Assembly: GCA_015296085.1 (NCBI GenBank)
Contig: DVDT01000075.1
Location: 31,652-95,651 of the forward strand
Origin: Trichormus sp. M33_DOE_039
GTDB taxonomy: Bacteria > Cyanobacteriota > Cyanobacteriia > Cyanobacteriales > Nostocaceae
Length of the DNA: 64,000 nt
Reading direction: 5' to 3'
Within the stretch, counting starts at the first letter, position 1. Every line of letters starts with the position of its first letter. Under the pieces are notes generated by a model. That model worked only from the letters and a program-made list of their open reading frames with translations. It was not told where the DNA came from and made no database searches. The translations under genes and the position numbers were made by a program. This document shows positions 25,593 through 33,800 of the stretch, piece by piece.

Positions 25593-27956
25593 CTATTTCG
25601 TTAGTACCAAAATGTTCTCAAAATCAAAGTTATTGACTAACTGCGTTAAACCATTCGCTAAATGAGCATGAGATGGGGGAATTTGATTAATTAATTGCAG
25701 AATTTGCTTGGCATTAACTTTAGTGGCACAGTCCTGTAGTTGGGCTATCCATGCAGCCGGCATGACGGCTAAATCTTGGGGTGTAAGGGTGTAGTTGTTG
25801 TTGGTGCTGCTGCTTGACTCGACTGCATAAAGATAACGTACGCCTAAATGCAGTGCCATTTTGTCAAACACTTCTTCTGTACGGAAAGGTTTACGTACAA
25901 AGTCATCACAACCACTTGATAATGCGATTTGGCGGTCTTCTTCAAATGCACTACCACTTAATGCAATTACAATTGTCGGGGGAGTTCCTGCTGCTTTAAT
26001 TTGTTTGGTCGCCTCATAACCATTCAGTACGGGCATTTTCATATCCATCCAAATTAAATGCGGTTGCCAACTTTGCCACAAGTTAATTGCTTCTTGTCCA
26101 TTTGTGGCGCAACGCACTTCAAAGCCTACAGGTGTCAACAACTCTATCAGTAATTGCCGATTTTCTGGTTTGTCTTCAGCCACGAGAATTTTATACTTTG
26201 GTTGTCCGGCGATGAGTCCGATAACTTGCTGACTGGGTGCTGGTATTTCAATTTGTGCGGTGACAACTGCTTGAGTTTGAATAGTAAATTGAAAAGTTGA
26301 GCCAAATCCCTCCTGACTAATAACGGTAATATCTCCGCCCATTAACTGTACAAAACTACGACTAATTGCTAATCCTAGTCCCGTTCCTTCTTGGGATTTA
26401 CGGCCGCTTTCGGTTTGCACAAAAGGTTCAAAGAGGTTTGCTAATTCTGCTTGTGAAATACCGAGACCAGTATCTTCTACCTCAAATTTTAGTGTCAGTG
26501 GTTGTTGATTCACTACTGACACCCGCAAAGTTACCTGACCTTTGGGTGTGAACTTAATTGCGTTTCCTAACAGGTTGACTAAAATTTGGCGTAACTTACT
26601 TTCATCTGTGTAGATATATTTGGGTAAATTAGCTGCAAAGGCGAAAATTAGTTCAATATTTTTCGACTGGGCTTTAAATTGAAATACTTGTTGCAGCCAA
26701 TTCAAAAGAGCCGCAAGATTAAAATTAGTTTCGTTGAGTGTGGTGCGACCGGCTTCAATTTTGGACATTTCCAACACATCATTAATTAAGGTCAGCAGGT
26801 GTTCACCGCTGCGCCTAATGGTCTCTAAATAATTTTGCTGTTGGGAATTGAGAGAACCATTACGCAGCATCAACTGCACAAAACCCGAAATCACATTTAG
26901 GGGAGTTCGCAGTTCATGACTCATGTTGGAGAGAAACAAACTTTTGGTTTTATTCGCAGCTTCAGCTTTTGCCCTGGCGGTTTCTGCTTCTTGAATACTT
27001 GCTGCTAACTCGGCGGTGCGGAGGTTGACTACTTGCGTCAGATTTTGTTCACGGGTGGCGACTTCATGCGCCATGTATTGGAATGTGCGTGCTAGTTGTC
27101 CCGGTTCATCAGCTCGTTGCGCTACTTTGATTATTTCTGGCGAATCAAAGCCTTTGACTTGCTCAACAGTGATTGTACCAGCACCAACTTGTTGGGCGAT
27201 CGCAGTTAGTTGTTTGAGTGGTTGAATGACTGTCCCTTTCAAAAATCGATTGATGAACCACACACCCAATGCAAACACAGTCACCACAATACTCATCACT
27301 AAAGTCAAAGTGTGACGCACACGCGTAAAAACTTCATCGGCTGGGACATAAACTGTTTGTGCTGCCACTATCTCATTTAACTTCCAACCAAACCCACCTT
27401 GTGTTCCGTAGGTTTGAATCATGCTTTTGGGGGCTGATGCTGGCTGACCATGACACACTAAACAGTTTTTCTGGGTTACTTTTAGCGGTCTAGCAATATA
27501 AAACAGAGTTTCCCCATAAATAGGCCGATAACCAGAAAGTTTAGTCTTCTGCGGTTGTTGACGAAATTGTTCTACTAAATTGATTTCAAACTCATCCGCT
27601 TGGTCACGGGGATTTGTGGGATTGAGTGTCGCTTCCTTATAGAGAAAGCTTTTATATTCGGAATGGGTGCGAAATTGTTCAAAAACTTGTCTGGCTGCAT
27701 ATCCAGGAACAGTTTCGGGGATAAATACTGGCGCAGTGAGTAGTTGATTTTCTAAGAGGGGATTAATACTATTGTCGGTGTATTCTCTGACAGAGTTCAT
27801 CGTCTGAGCTAACATTTCTGCTTTGGTACTGACATCTTCCTCTGCAAAGCGTTGCATGGCTGAAGCCAGAATTATCCCACTTAAGCAAATCCCACCTAGA
27901 AATACTAGTGTGAGTAGTAAGGTAAATTTTGTCCCCAGTTTTAGCTTTCTGAGCAT
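25593..27956 (-). CDS. hybrid histidine kinase with Tll0287-like (DUF3365) haem-binding sensor
   Basis: About 787 residues from the preferred ATG at 27956; an ATG at 27974 would add six. A membrane helix (about 13-40 in the longer numbering) is followed by a periplasmic Tll0287-like domain with the c-type haem motif CLVCH at 171-175 and GTQGGFGWKLNEIVAAQTVYVP. A second helix lies at about 222-243, then HAMP. HisKA has the H-box MSHELRTPLNVISGF, HATPase has NLLGNAIKFTPKG and EGTGLGLAISRSF, and the receiver has LVAEDKPENRQ, WMDMKMPVLNG and RKPFR. A helical tail ends the protein. Redox or gas sensing through haem is the likely input. The 27956 start is preceded by GAGGGGTG, a better ribosome site than that of 27974. 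It is divergent from a kinase/regulator pair, a probable partner. Confidence 0.9.
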   Translation of the reverse strand: MLRKLKLGTKFTLLLTLVFLGGICLSGIILASAMQRFAEEDVSTKAEMLAQTMNSVREYTDNSINPLLENQLLTAPVFIPETVPGYAARQVFEQFRTHSEYKSFLYKEATLNPTNPRDQADEFEINLVEQFRQQPQKTKLSGYRPIYGETLFYIARPLKVTQKNCLVCHGQPASAPKSMIQTYGTQGGFGWKLNEIVAAQTVYVPADEVFTRVRHTLTLVMSIVVTVFALGVWFINRFLKGTVIQPLKQLTAIAQQVGAGTITVEQVKGFDSPEIIKVAQRADEPGQLARTFQYMAHEVATREQNLTQVVNLRTAELAASIQEAETARAKAEAANKTKSLFLSNMSHELRTPLNVISGFVQLMLRNGSLNSQQQNYLETIRRSGEHLLTLINDVLEMSKIEAGRTTLNETNFNLAALLNWLQQVFQFKAQSKNIELIFAFAANLPKYIYTDESKLRQILVNLLGNAIKFTPKGQVTLRVSVVNQQPLTLKFEVEDTGLGISQAELANLFEPFVQTESGRKSQEGTGLGLAISRSFVQLMGGDITVISQEGFGSTFQFTIQTQAVVTAQIEIPAPSQQVIGLIAGQPKYKILVAEDKPENRQLLIELLTPVGFEVRCATNGQEAINLWQSWQPHLIWMDMKMPVLNGYEATKQIKAAGTPPTIVIALSGSAFEEDRQIALSSGCDDFVRKPFRTEEVFDKMALHLGVRYLYAVESSSSTNNNYTLTPQDLAVMPAAWIAQLQDCATKVNAKQILQLINQIPPSHAHLANGLTQLVNNFDFENILVLTK

Positions 27957-28073
27957 TTTCACCCCTCTGCTCATGTGCGTATGTTCAAAAGTATATAATT
28001 TTAGCTAAGTTTTCTGAGTGTAGATTTTTGACGCACGCAGATACACCCCTCTACCCTGACATTCCCGTCCCTT
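27957..28073. promoter_or_regulatory. shared divergent promoter region of two signalling units
   Basis: About 115 bp separate the start of the haem-sensor kinase (minus strand) from the REC-kinase gene (plus strand). Both promoters must lie here or overlap the gene starts. No clear operator palindrome is visible. Confidence 0.5.
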
Positions 28074-29135
28074 ATGAATGCCAATTCCTCAAAAGGCGAC
28101 ATCCTCATTGTTGATGACACGTTAGATAATTTACGTCTGTTATCGACAATGTTGATGCAGCAGGGATATGAGGTTCGCAGTGTCACTAATGGCCAAACAG
28201 CATTAATGGGAACACAAGCCCAACCTCCTGACTTGATTTTGCTGGATATTAATATGCCAGGGATGAATGGCTATGAAGTTTGTCAGCGATTAAAAGCTAA
28301 TCCTCAAACTGAAAGAATTCCGATTATTTTTATTAGTGCTTTAAATGAAGTCTTTGATAAAGTCAAAGCGTTTACGGCTGGGGGAGTAGATTATATTACT
28401 AAGCCGTTTCAAGTTGAGGAAGTTTTGGCACGGGTGGAGAATCAGTTAACGATTTGTAGATTGCAAGGACAGTTATTGAAAGCTTTAGCCCAGGAAAAGG
28501 CACTCAACCAACGCATAGAAGCAATGGCGACTGTAGAAGAACGCAACCGCATCGCCCGTGACATCCATGATTCTCTAGGACACGCCCTAGTTGCACTCAA
28601 TATTCAAATGGAAACTGCCCTGACTTTATGGCAGACTGACCCTACACAAGCCTACGAATTTTTAAAAGAGGCGAAACAACTGGGTTCTGATGCCTTGAAA
28701 GCTGTGCGTCAGTCGGTTTCAGATATTCGTTCTGACCCATTGCAAGGTCAACTTTTGGAAAATGCGATCGCTACTCTTAGCCAAGAATTCTATCGCACTA
28801 CTGGCATCCTTCCTCAATGCCAGATCGATTTATCTCACCCCTTTTCTCATCAAGTCAATACCGTTGTCTACAGAATCATTCAAGAAGGATTGACAAATAT
28901 CTGCAAATATGCAAACGCAACTCAGGTGCAGATTCAAATTCAGACTACTGCTGCGGGTTTGTTGTTGATTCTCCAAGATAACGGCAAAGGAATGTGCATT
29001 GATATGTCTGCTGCCGGTTTTGGACTGCAAGGAATGCGTGAGAGAACATTAGCTGTAGGTGGACAATTAGAAATTCACAGTCAACCTGGTGCTGGTTGTC
29101 GAATTACTGCAAGATTTCCGAGGCTAGTGGCATGA
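28074..29135 (+). CDS. receiver-histidine kinase (REC + HisKA_3 + HATPase)
   Basis: A 353-residue soluble protein. The N-terminal receiver (about 8-125) has the acidic pair IVDDTLDN, the phospho-acceptor LLDINMPGMNGYEV and the conserved lysine TKPFQ. A helical linker leads to a NarL-type dimerisation and phosphotransfer domain with EERNRIARDIHDSLGHAL, and then a HATPase_c domain (EGLTNICKYANATQV, LQDNGKGM, GFGLQGMRERTLAVGG). It is a kinase without membrane segments whose own receiver probably takes its signal from another kinase, most simply the divergent haem-sensor hybrid kinase. Its stop overlaps the start of the next gene (ATGA), so the downstream regulator is very probably its partner. 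Confidence 0.9.
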   Translation: MNANSSKGDILIVDDTLDNLRLLSTMLMQQGYEVRSVTNGQTALMGTQAQPPDLILLDINMPGMNGYEVCQRLKANPQTERIPIIFISALNEVFDKVKAFTAGGVDYITKPFQVEEVLARVENQLTICRLQGQLLKALAQEKALNQRIEAMATVEERNRIARDIHDSLGHALVALNIQMETALTLWQTDPTQAYEFLKEAKQLGSDALKAVRQSVSDIRSDPLQGQLLENAIATLSQEFYRTTGILPQCQIDLSHPFSHQVNTVVYRIIQEGLTNICKYANATQVQIQIQTTAAGLLLILQDNGKGMCIDMSAAGFGLQGMRERTLAVGGQLEIHSQPGAGCRITARFPRLVA

Positions 29136-29803
29136 TTAGAGTATTAATTGCGGAAGACCAAGAGATTGTTCGGCGAGGTTTGAAAACCTTGTTAACAACT
29201 AAGCCAGATTTACAAGTAGTTGGCGAAGCAGAGAATGGCCAAAGGGCAATTCAACTCATAGAAAGTTTACAAGCGCAATTTCTCCCACCGGATGTTGTAC
29301 TCATGGATATTCGGATGCCGGTGATGGACGGAGTAGAAGCCACAAGGTTAATTTGCCAACAGTTCCCCGGTACGAAGATTTTAATTCTCACCACTTTTGA
29401 TGATGCTAAATATGTGTCTGAGGCGTTGCGCTTTGGGGCTAAGGGCTACTTATTAAAAGATACACCTGCGGAGGAATTAGCAGAAGCCATTCGCTCAATC
29501 CATAAGGGTTACACCCAATTTGGGCCGGGAATTGTCGAAAAGATGATGGCGAACGTGTCAGTGATGGAAACCGACAAGCCCCAAGAGTTACCGCCGGGAA
29601 TGACGGAACTAACAGCAAGAGAAAAAGAAATTTTAATTATGATTGCCAAAGGCGCGAGTAATCGTGAAATTGCCCAAGCCGTCTTTCTTTCCGAAGGGAC
29701 AGTGAGAAATCATATCAGCAATATCTTAGCGCGCCTCAATTTACGCGATCGCACCCAAGCAGCAATAGTGGCGAATTCTTTTATGTCTTGGTTAGAGAAT
29801 TAG
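29132..29803 (+). CDS. NarL/FixJ-family response regulator
   Basis: A 223-residue protein with a receiver domain (IRVLIAEDQEIVRRGL, phospho-acceptor VLMDIRMPVMDG, lysine in LLKDTPAEEL) and a LuxR-type HTH at about 150-215 (LTAREKEILIMIAKGASNREIAQAVFLSEGTVRNHISNILARL, quoted in part as TAREKEIL and EGTVRNHISNI). It binds DNA when phosphorylated. I use ATG at 29132, which overlaps the kinase stop by four bases, rather than an upstream in-frame codon at 29096. Target genes are not evident. A G-rich octamer array starts 7 bp after the stop. Confidence 0.93.
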   Translation: MIRVLIAEDQEIVRRGLKTLLTTKPDLQVVGEAENGQRAIQLIESLQAQFLPPDVVLMDIRMPVMDGVEATRLICQQFPGTKILILTTFDDAKYVSEALRFGAKGYLLKDTPAEELAEAIRSIHKGYTQFGPGIVEKMMANVSVMETDKPQELPPGMTELTAREKEILIMIAKGASNREIAQAVFLSEGTVRNHISNILARLNLRDRTQAAIVANSFMSWLEN

Positions 29804-30288
29804 AGAATTAGGGGTGTAAGGGTGTAGGGGTGTAGGGGTTTAGGGGTGTAAGGGTAAAAAAATCCAATGCCCAATTCCCGGATTTCTTTAATTTTGAATT
29901 TTGTAGCTTGTTTCCCACAGGTATTTTGAATTTTGATTTGAATTTTGAATTGATTAGCCCAATGACAAATGTCATCCCAGTGACATGACATTTATTCGAT
30001 GTGGGCAACCTTGATTACGGGATATCTTAAATTCATCGAAACGAGGACAACGGTTGGTGAGTTAACTAACCTACCTCAATCGCCAAACTCTCCGAATTTC
30101 AGGAGTTTAGAGATAAGTCTAACAGGGTTAGTGAAAGTTAAATATACTTTTGCTCTCCTGAAAAATTTTAGTCAGACTCAATGCTTTCGTTTGCTAACGC
30201 CGATGGTTGCAATTACTGCACATCATCTTGGCGGATGCTTGTTCACACAAATTAATTTTTACTCGATAAACAATTAGGAGTTTTCATC
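29804..30288. other. intergenic region with tandem repeats
   Basis: About 485 bp. It holds a G-rich octamer array (29811-29856), a stretch with several TTTTGAATT copies (about 29891-29950), the palindrome ATGACA-AA-TGTCAT (29962-29975), and the leader of the secreted-protein gene, with AGGAG before its ATG. An open frame at 29999-30277 has no protein-like features. Confidence 0.55.
29811..29856 (+). repeat. G-rich octamer tandem repeat (STRR type)
   Basis: Five octamers of the GGGGTGTA type (two variants) plus a partial sixth, directly after the response regulator stop. On the RNA-like strand of the upstream gene, successive G-runs are separated by 4 nt. Confidence 0.9.
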
Positions 30289-31032
30289 ATGTCTATTATC
30301 AACAACACCAAATTCAACAAGTCCCTGTTACAAGTAGTTGCACTCATTGGTGCAAGTCTTCCTCTATTCACCGTATCTTTTGAAAGTCCGGCAATGGCAC
30401 AATCAGCCAACAACCGTCACTGCATTGATGTACAGAATATCGGGATTTGTGCCGAAGAGAAGGGTCAAGGCTATGAATTCTATGCCCAGTTTGGCCCAGT
30501 CACCAGTCAAAAACAATACATTGGTCGTGATGGAGGTTGTGCAACTTTCGGTACAATTAGCGTTGCTGGTTCTCATGCCCAAGTTAAAGGTTGCATTAAA
30601 GGTAGTCCAGTGCGTTTTGAAGGCAAAGCGGAAGCTTGTGCAGTCCGCAGATGTAAGAGTAAAGATTTTGCTATGAACTTAACCGGTACAGGTAATTCCT
30701 CAAATCCTGTACAACCCCCTTCTCAAGCACCATCTCAAATTGGCAAATATGAGTTGTTCTGGGATGGTGTACGTGTCGGTACAGAACCCAGTTGGACAAG
30801 AGAACAAGCGATCGCTAACCTAGAATGGAACAAAAAGTCTTATCCTAATCAGAAGGTTGAAGGTTTCTTTAATGGTCAAAAAATTGGCTATGAGTTGATT
30901 TGGGATGGTGTACGTGTCGGCTTTGAACCATCTTGGACAAGGGAACAAGCGATCGCTAATCTGGAATGGAACAAAAAAGCTTATCCTAATAAGAAGATCG
31001 AAGCTGTATTTAATGGTGAAAAACTTTTATAG
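30289..31032 (+). CDS. secreted protein with two C-terminal tandem repeats
   Basis: A 247-residue protein with a signal peptide (hydrophobic core at about 14-30, likely cleavage after SPAMAQS). Residues 40-125 form a cysteine-containing domain (six Cys, for example NRHCIDVQNIGICAEEKGQG and CAVRRCKSKD). A Pro/Gln-rich linker follows. The C-terminus holds two near-identical repeats of about 47 residues: YELFWDGVRVGTEPSWTREQ and YELIWDGVRVGFEPSWTREQ, each followed by AIANLEWNKK. I do not recognise the family. The layout suggests an extracellular or periplasmic binding protein. A clear AGGAG site precedes the ATG, and a strong hairpin follows the stop. Confidence 0.7.
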   Translation: MSIINNTKFNKSLLQVVALIGASLPLFTVSFESPAMAQSANNRHCIDVQNIGICAEEKGQGYEFYAQFGPVTSQKQYIGRDGGCATFGTISVAGSHAQVKGCIKGSPVRFEGKAEACAVRRCKSKDFAMNLTGTGNSSNPVQPPSQAPSQIGKYELFWDGVRVGTEPSWTREQAIANLEWNKKSYPNQKVEGFFNGQKIGYELIWDGVRVGFEPSWTREQAIANLEWNKKAYPNKKIEAVFNGEKLL

Positions 31033-31086
31033 TTCAAACTAGCTCACCAACATTTTTGTTGAGTATTAAGTGTAATTGCAAGCTAT

Positions 31087-31119
31087 AGAAACCCGACCTT
31101 TTCAAGAAGTCGGGTTTCT
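31087..31119 (+). terminator. hairpin terminator after the secreted-protein gene
   Basis: The arms AGAAACCCGAC (31087-31097) and GTCGGGTTTCT (31109-31119) pair perfectly over 11 bp around an 11-nt loop, about 55 bp after the stop. The T-run after it is short (TTGTTG), so it may end transcription only in part. Confidence 0.65.
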
Positions 31120-31679
31120 TGTTGATCATCAAATCACTGACTCTTATAAATAGAAACTTACGTTAGCATTTAAATTACTAGTTAGTCGTTGTTGATTATA
31201 TTTATAATTTACTCAGCAATAATTGTAATTATAATTACAAATTAATAATTGACGAATGTTGCGATCGCACATTTAAATATTTTGTATATGCAATATACTA
31301 ATTGGCAAGTAAAGATACATTATAAAAGACTTGTTTTTGCTAATCAAAAAATTTTAAAAAAAGTTTGAATAACTTTTGACAACTACAAAAAAAATCCTTA
31401 AGCTAATAAATAGGTCTCACTCAATCAACAAACAACAGTAATTTTGTTAGGTAAATTAAAAATCGCTGTTGTAGCTTATCACTATGAACAAATGAATTAA
31501 ACTCAATCCTTGACTATAAATAATAGCCTCATATAATTTGACACCAAGCAGCGTGGACAGATTTCGCTACGACTATCTGATTTACCAATTCTGGTCATAT
31601 TTGAGAGCTTATCTTGATGTGAGTGAATGTCAATTATTGAGATTTAACTGAGGTGAGGCAATATGCCTAGGAGAGTAGA
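31120..31679. other. long AT-rich upstream region of the cox operon
   Basis: About 560 bp without a gene, unusually AT-rich. It contains an 18-bp perfect palindrome with the GTA-N8-TAC spacing of NtcA sites (separate entry) and a ribosome binding site AGGAGAG just before the ATG at 31680. A long leader transcript is possible. Confidence 0.55.
31223..31240. promoter_or_regulatory. candidate NtcA-type operator (GTA-N8-TAC palindrome)
   Basis: TTGTAATTATAATTACAA is a perfect 18-bp palindrome containing GTA-N8-TAC, the consensus of the nitrogen regulator NtcA. It lies about 440 bp upstream of the first gene of the cox cluster. The region is AT-rich, which raises the chance of a random match. Confidence 0.35.
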
Positions 31680-32180
31680 ATGCTTGATTATCTTACATCT
31701 TTGAACGACCACAATTTACCATATCCAGACACACTCCATCCTATCGTTGTTCACTTTGTAATTGCGATGGTTTTGTTTGCTTTTGCCTGTGATGCAATTG
31801 GTTTTTTCACAGGTAAAGCTCGCTTTTATGAAGTGGGTTGGTGGAATCTATTTGTCGCGACTATTGCCATTTTTGTTGCCATTATTTTCGGTCAGTTTGA
31901 AGCTGGCTTGGCAAAACCCTATGAAGTGGCTAAATCAGTACTGAATTTGCATACACTAATTGGTTGGTCACTGTCAGGTATTATCGCTGCAATGACAGCT
32001 TGGCGATATGTTCTCCGGGCGCGTAACCCACAAAAAATCCCTGTTCATTACTTGGGAGCAGGGTTAATTTTAGTCTTAATTGTTGGTATGCAAGTCTATC
32101 TCGGAGATGAACTCGTTTGGGTCTATGGGCTGCACACAGTCCCAGTTGTTGAAGCTGTTAAGGATGGAATGCTGCCATGA
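31680..32180 (+). CDS. DUF2231 membrane protein (first of pair)
   Basis: A 166-residue protein with four hydrophobic helices. The N-terminal motif TLHPIVVHFVIAMVLFAFACD is the DUF2231 signature (HPxxVHF). Further histidines (LNLHTLIGW and GLHTVP) lie at helix ends. The family is a small four-helix membrane module found next to respiratory or redox genes, and bound metal or haem has been suggested for relatives on the basis of conserved histidines. The stop overlaps the next gene by four bases. It is the first gene of the cox cluster, so it probably supports assembly or function of the oxidase. That role is inferred from position. Confidence 0.8.
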   Translation: MLDYLTSLNDHNLPYPDTLHPIVVHFVIAMVLFAFACDAIGFFTGKARFYEVGWWNLFVATIAIFVAIIFGQFEAGLAKPYEVAKSVLNLHTLIGWSLSGIIAAMTAWRYVLRARNPQKIPVHYLGAGLILVLIVGMQVYLGDELVWVYGLHTVPVVEAVKDGMLP

Positions 32181-32782
32181 ACTCAGAACTGATTGAGCAA
32201 TTAAATATCCAATTAGGTGCTAACGGATTACCTTACACAATTCCGATTCATCCTAATCTAGTTCATTTGACATTAGGCTTATTCATCATTGGCATTACCT
32301 TTGATATCGTTGCTGTTCTCTTCCCCTTCCAGAAATGGGTGTTCAAATTTTTGGGGCTGACTGTGGAACGGGAAAACCTCTTTGATGTTGGTTGGTACAA
32401 CATGGTGGGTTCAACCGTCATCACATTTTTCACAGTGGCCGCAGGCTTTTACGAAATGTTCCTCGCCACACCAACCCCTGATATCAAAAGTGCCTGGGGA
32501 TTACAAGCCATGCAAACCATGCTGTGGCATGGGGTAGGTGGTGTATTTCTCTTAGGTTTGATTGCTCTCATGACTCTCTGGAGAGCGTGGCAGCGTTATG
32601 TCTGGTCAGTGGAACAGGATCAACAAGTGCAGTGGGGTTATTTGGCCGCAGGTGTGTTCATCATGTTTATTATGTATCTCCACGGCACTTTAGGAGCGCA
32701 ACTTGCGGCTGAGTTTGGTGTACACAATACCGCCGATAGCTTGCTGCGCCTAGGTGAAGACCTCAACAATATCCTGAAGTAA
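32177..32782 (+). CDS. DUF2231 membrane protein (second of pair)
   Basis: A 201-residue protein with the motif IPIHPNLVHLTLGLFIIGITFD and about four membrane helices. It is homologous in layout to the preceding protein. The start overlaps the stop of that gene (ATGA), which indicates translational coupling. Conserved histidines appear in LWHGVGGVFLL and YLHGTLGAQLA. Pairs of such proteins directly before coxB are, as far as I recall, typical of the ARTO-type (cox3-like) clusters of Anabaena. CoxB starts 77 bp later after a short spacer that includes a GGGACTG-type repeat. Confidence 0.8.
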   Translation: MNSELIEQLNIQLGANGLPYTIPIHPNLVHLTLGLFIIGITFDIVAVLFPFQKWVFKFLGLTVERENLFDVGWYNMVGSTVITFFTVAAGFYEMFLATPTPDIKSAWGLQAMQTMLWHGVGGVFLLGLIALMTLWRAWQRYVWSVEQDQQVQWGYLAAGVFIMFIMYLHGTLGAQLAAEFGVHNTADSLLRLGEDLNNILK

Positions 32783-32859
32783 AGGGACTGGGGACTGGGA
32801 AGAAGACAAGACTCAATGCCCAATGATGCCCGTTAACCATCGACTCTTGACTATCGACT

Positions 32860-33786
32860 ATGAAAATGCGGACATTTTTCAATATTTTTACACTGATAGT
32901 AGGAGCGATCGCTATCTCTACTATTAGTCTCTGGATAGGTAAACTCGCCTATTCTTGGTTGCCCCCCCAAGCGGCGGCTGAATCTCACTTGATTGATGAT
33001 TTATTTAGCTTCTTGGTAACTCTAGGTGCGTTCATCTTTCTAGGAGTGACAGCTGTTCTCATGTACTCTTTACTGTTCCATCGGGCAGCTGAAGACGACT
33101 TGAGCGATGGCCCTCACATTGAGGGGAATGTCACCTTAGAAGTAGTTTGGACAGCTATTCCCATTTTCTTAGTTTTTTGGATTGCGGGTTATAGCTACCA
33201 AATATATGAACAAATGGGAATTCAAGGATCTACAGCCTTGGGACACCTACATAACCCTATGGAAATGAAGTCGGCTTATGCTGCTACCAATGATGAAGGT
33301 GGTGCAGTGGTAGCCGAACCCAGTGAGACAATTGACGTTTTGGCAAAACAATGGGCGTGGATTTTCCACTATCCCGAAAAAGATGTTACCAGTACTGAGT
33401 TACATTTACCAAGCGATCGCCGCGTCCATTTGGCTCTACATTCCCAAGATGTACTCCACGGCTTCTACATCCCTGCATTCCGTCTCAAACAAGACATCGT
33501 TCCCAATCAAACCATTGACTTTGAATTTACACCCATCCGCGAAGGTCAATATCGTCTGACCGACTCTCAATATAGCGGCACGTACTTCGCCACTATGGAA
33601 GCGAATGTGGTTGTGGAGTCTCCAGAAGAATATCACAAATGGTTAACCAAGGTTGCTACTCACAAACCCATGCCCGCCTACAACCAAGCTGCTGCTGAAT
33701 ACACCCAAACCAGCAATCAGTCAGTCAAAACCGGTTGGGAAACCGTTGCACCTGCCGCTGCACCTTTGGTTAATTACCCAGGTTAA
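32860..33786 (+). CDS. coxB: cytochrome oxidase subunit II lacking CuA ligands (ARTO type)
   Basis: A 308-residue subunit II. Three hydrophobic segments (about 5-28, 45-70, 90-112) precede a periplasmic cupredoxin domain with KQWAWIFHYPEKD and HGFYIPAFRLKQDIVPNQ, both family hallmarks. The region that normally holds CuA (CxExCGxxHxxM) reads DSQYSGTYFATM at about 234-245. Both cysteines are replaced (Asp, Ser) and the histidine by Phe; only Met remains. Such a subunit cannot build a CuA centre, so this oxidase is unlikely to accept electrons from cytochrome c in the usual way and probably uses quinol. This is the known feature of cyanobacterial ARTO oxidases. An in-frame ATG at 32866 is an alternative start. 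Confidence 0.9.
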   Translation: MKMRTFFNIFTLIVGAIAISTISLWIGKLAYSWLPPQAAAESHLIDDLFSFLVTLGAFIFLGVTAVLMYSLLFHRAAEDDLSDGPHIEGNVTLEVVWTAIPIFLVFWIAGYSYQIYEQMGIQGSTALGHLHNPMEMKSAYAATNDEGGAVVAEPSETIDVLAKQWAWIFHYPEKDVTSTELHLPSDRRVHLALHSQDVLHGFYIPAFRLKQDIVPNQTIDFEFTPIREGQYRLTDSQYSGTYFATMEANVVVESPEEYHKWLTKVATHKPMPAYNQAAAEYTQTSNQSVKTGWETVAPAAAPLVNYPG

Positions 33787-33800
33787 AGGAACATCAACAA

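Noticed and set aside
29999..30277. 92-codon open frame before the secreted repeat protein
   Set aside because: No protein-like features. It overlaps the leader of the next gene and is probably non-coding.
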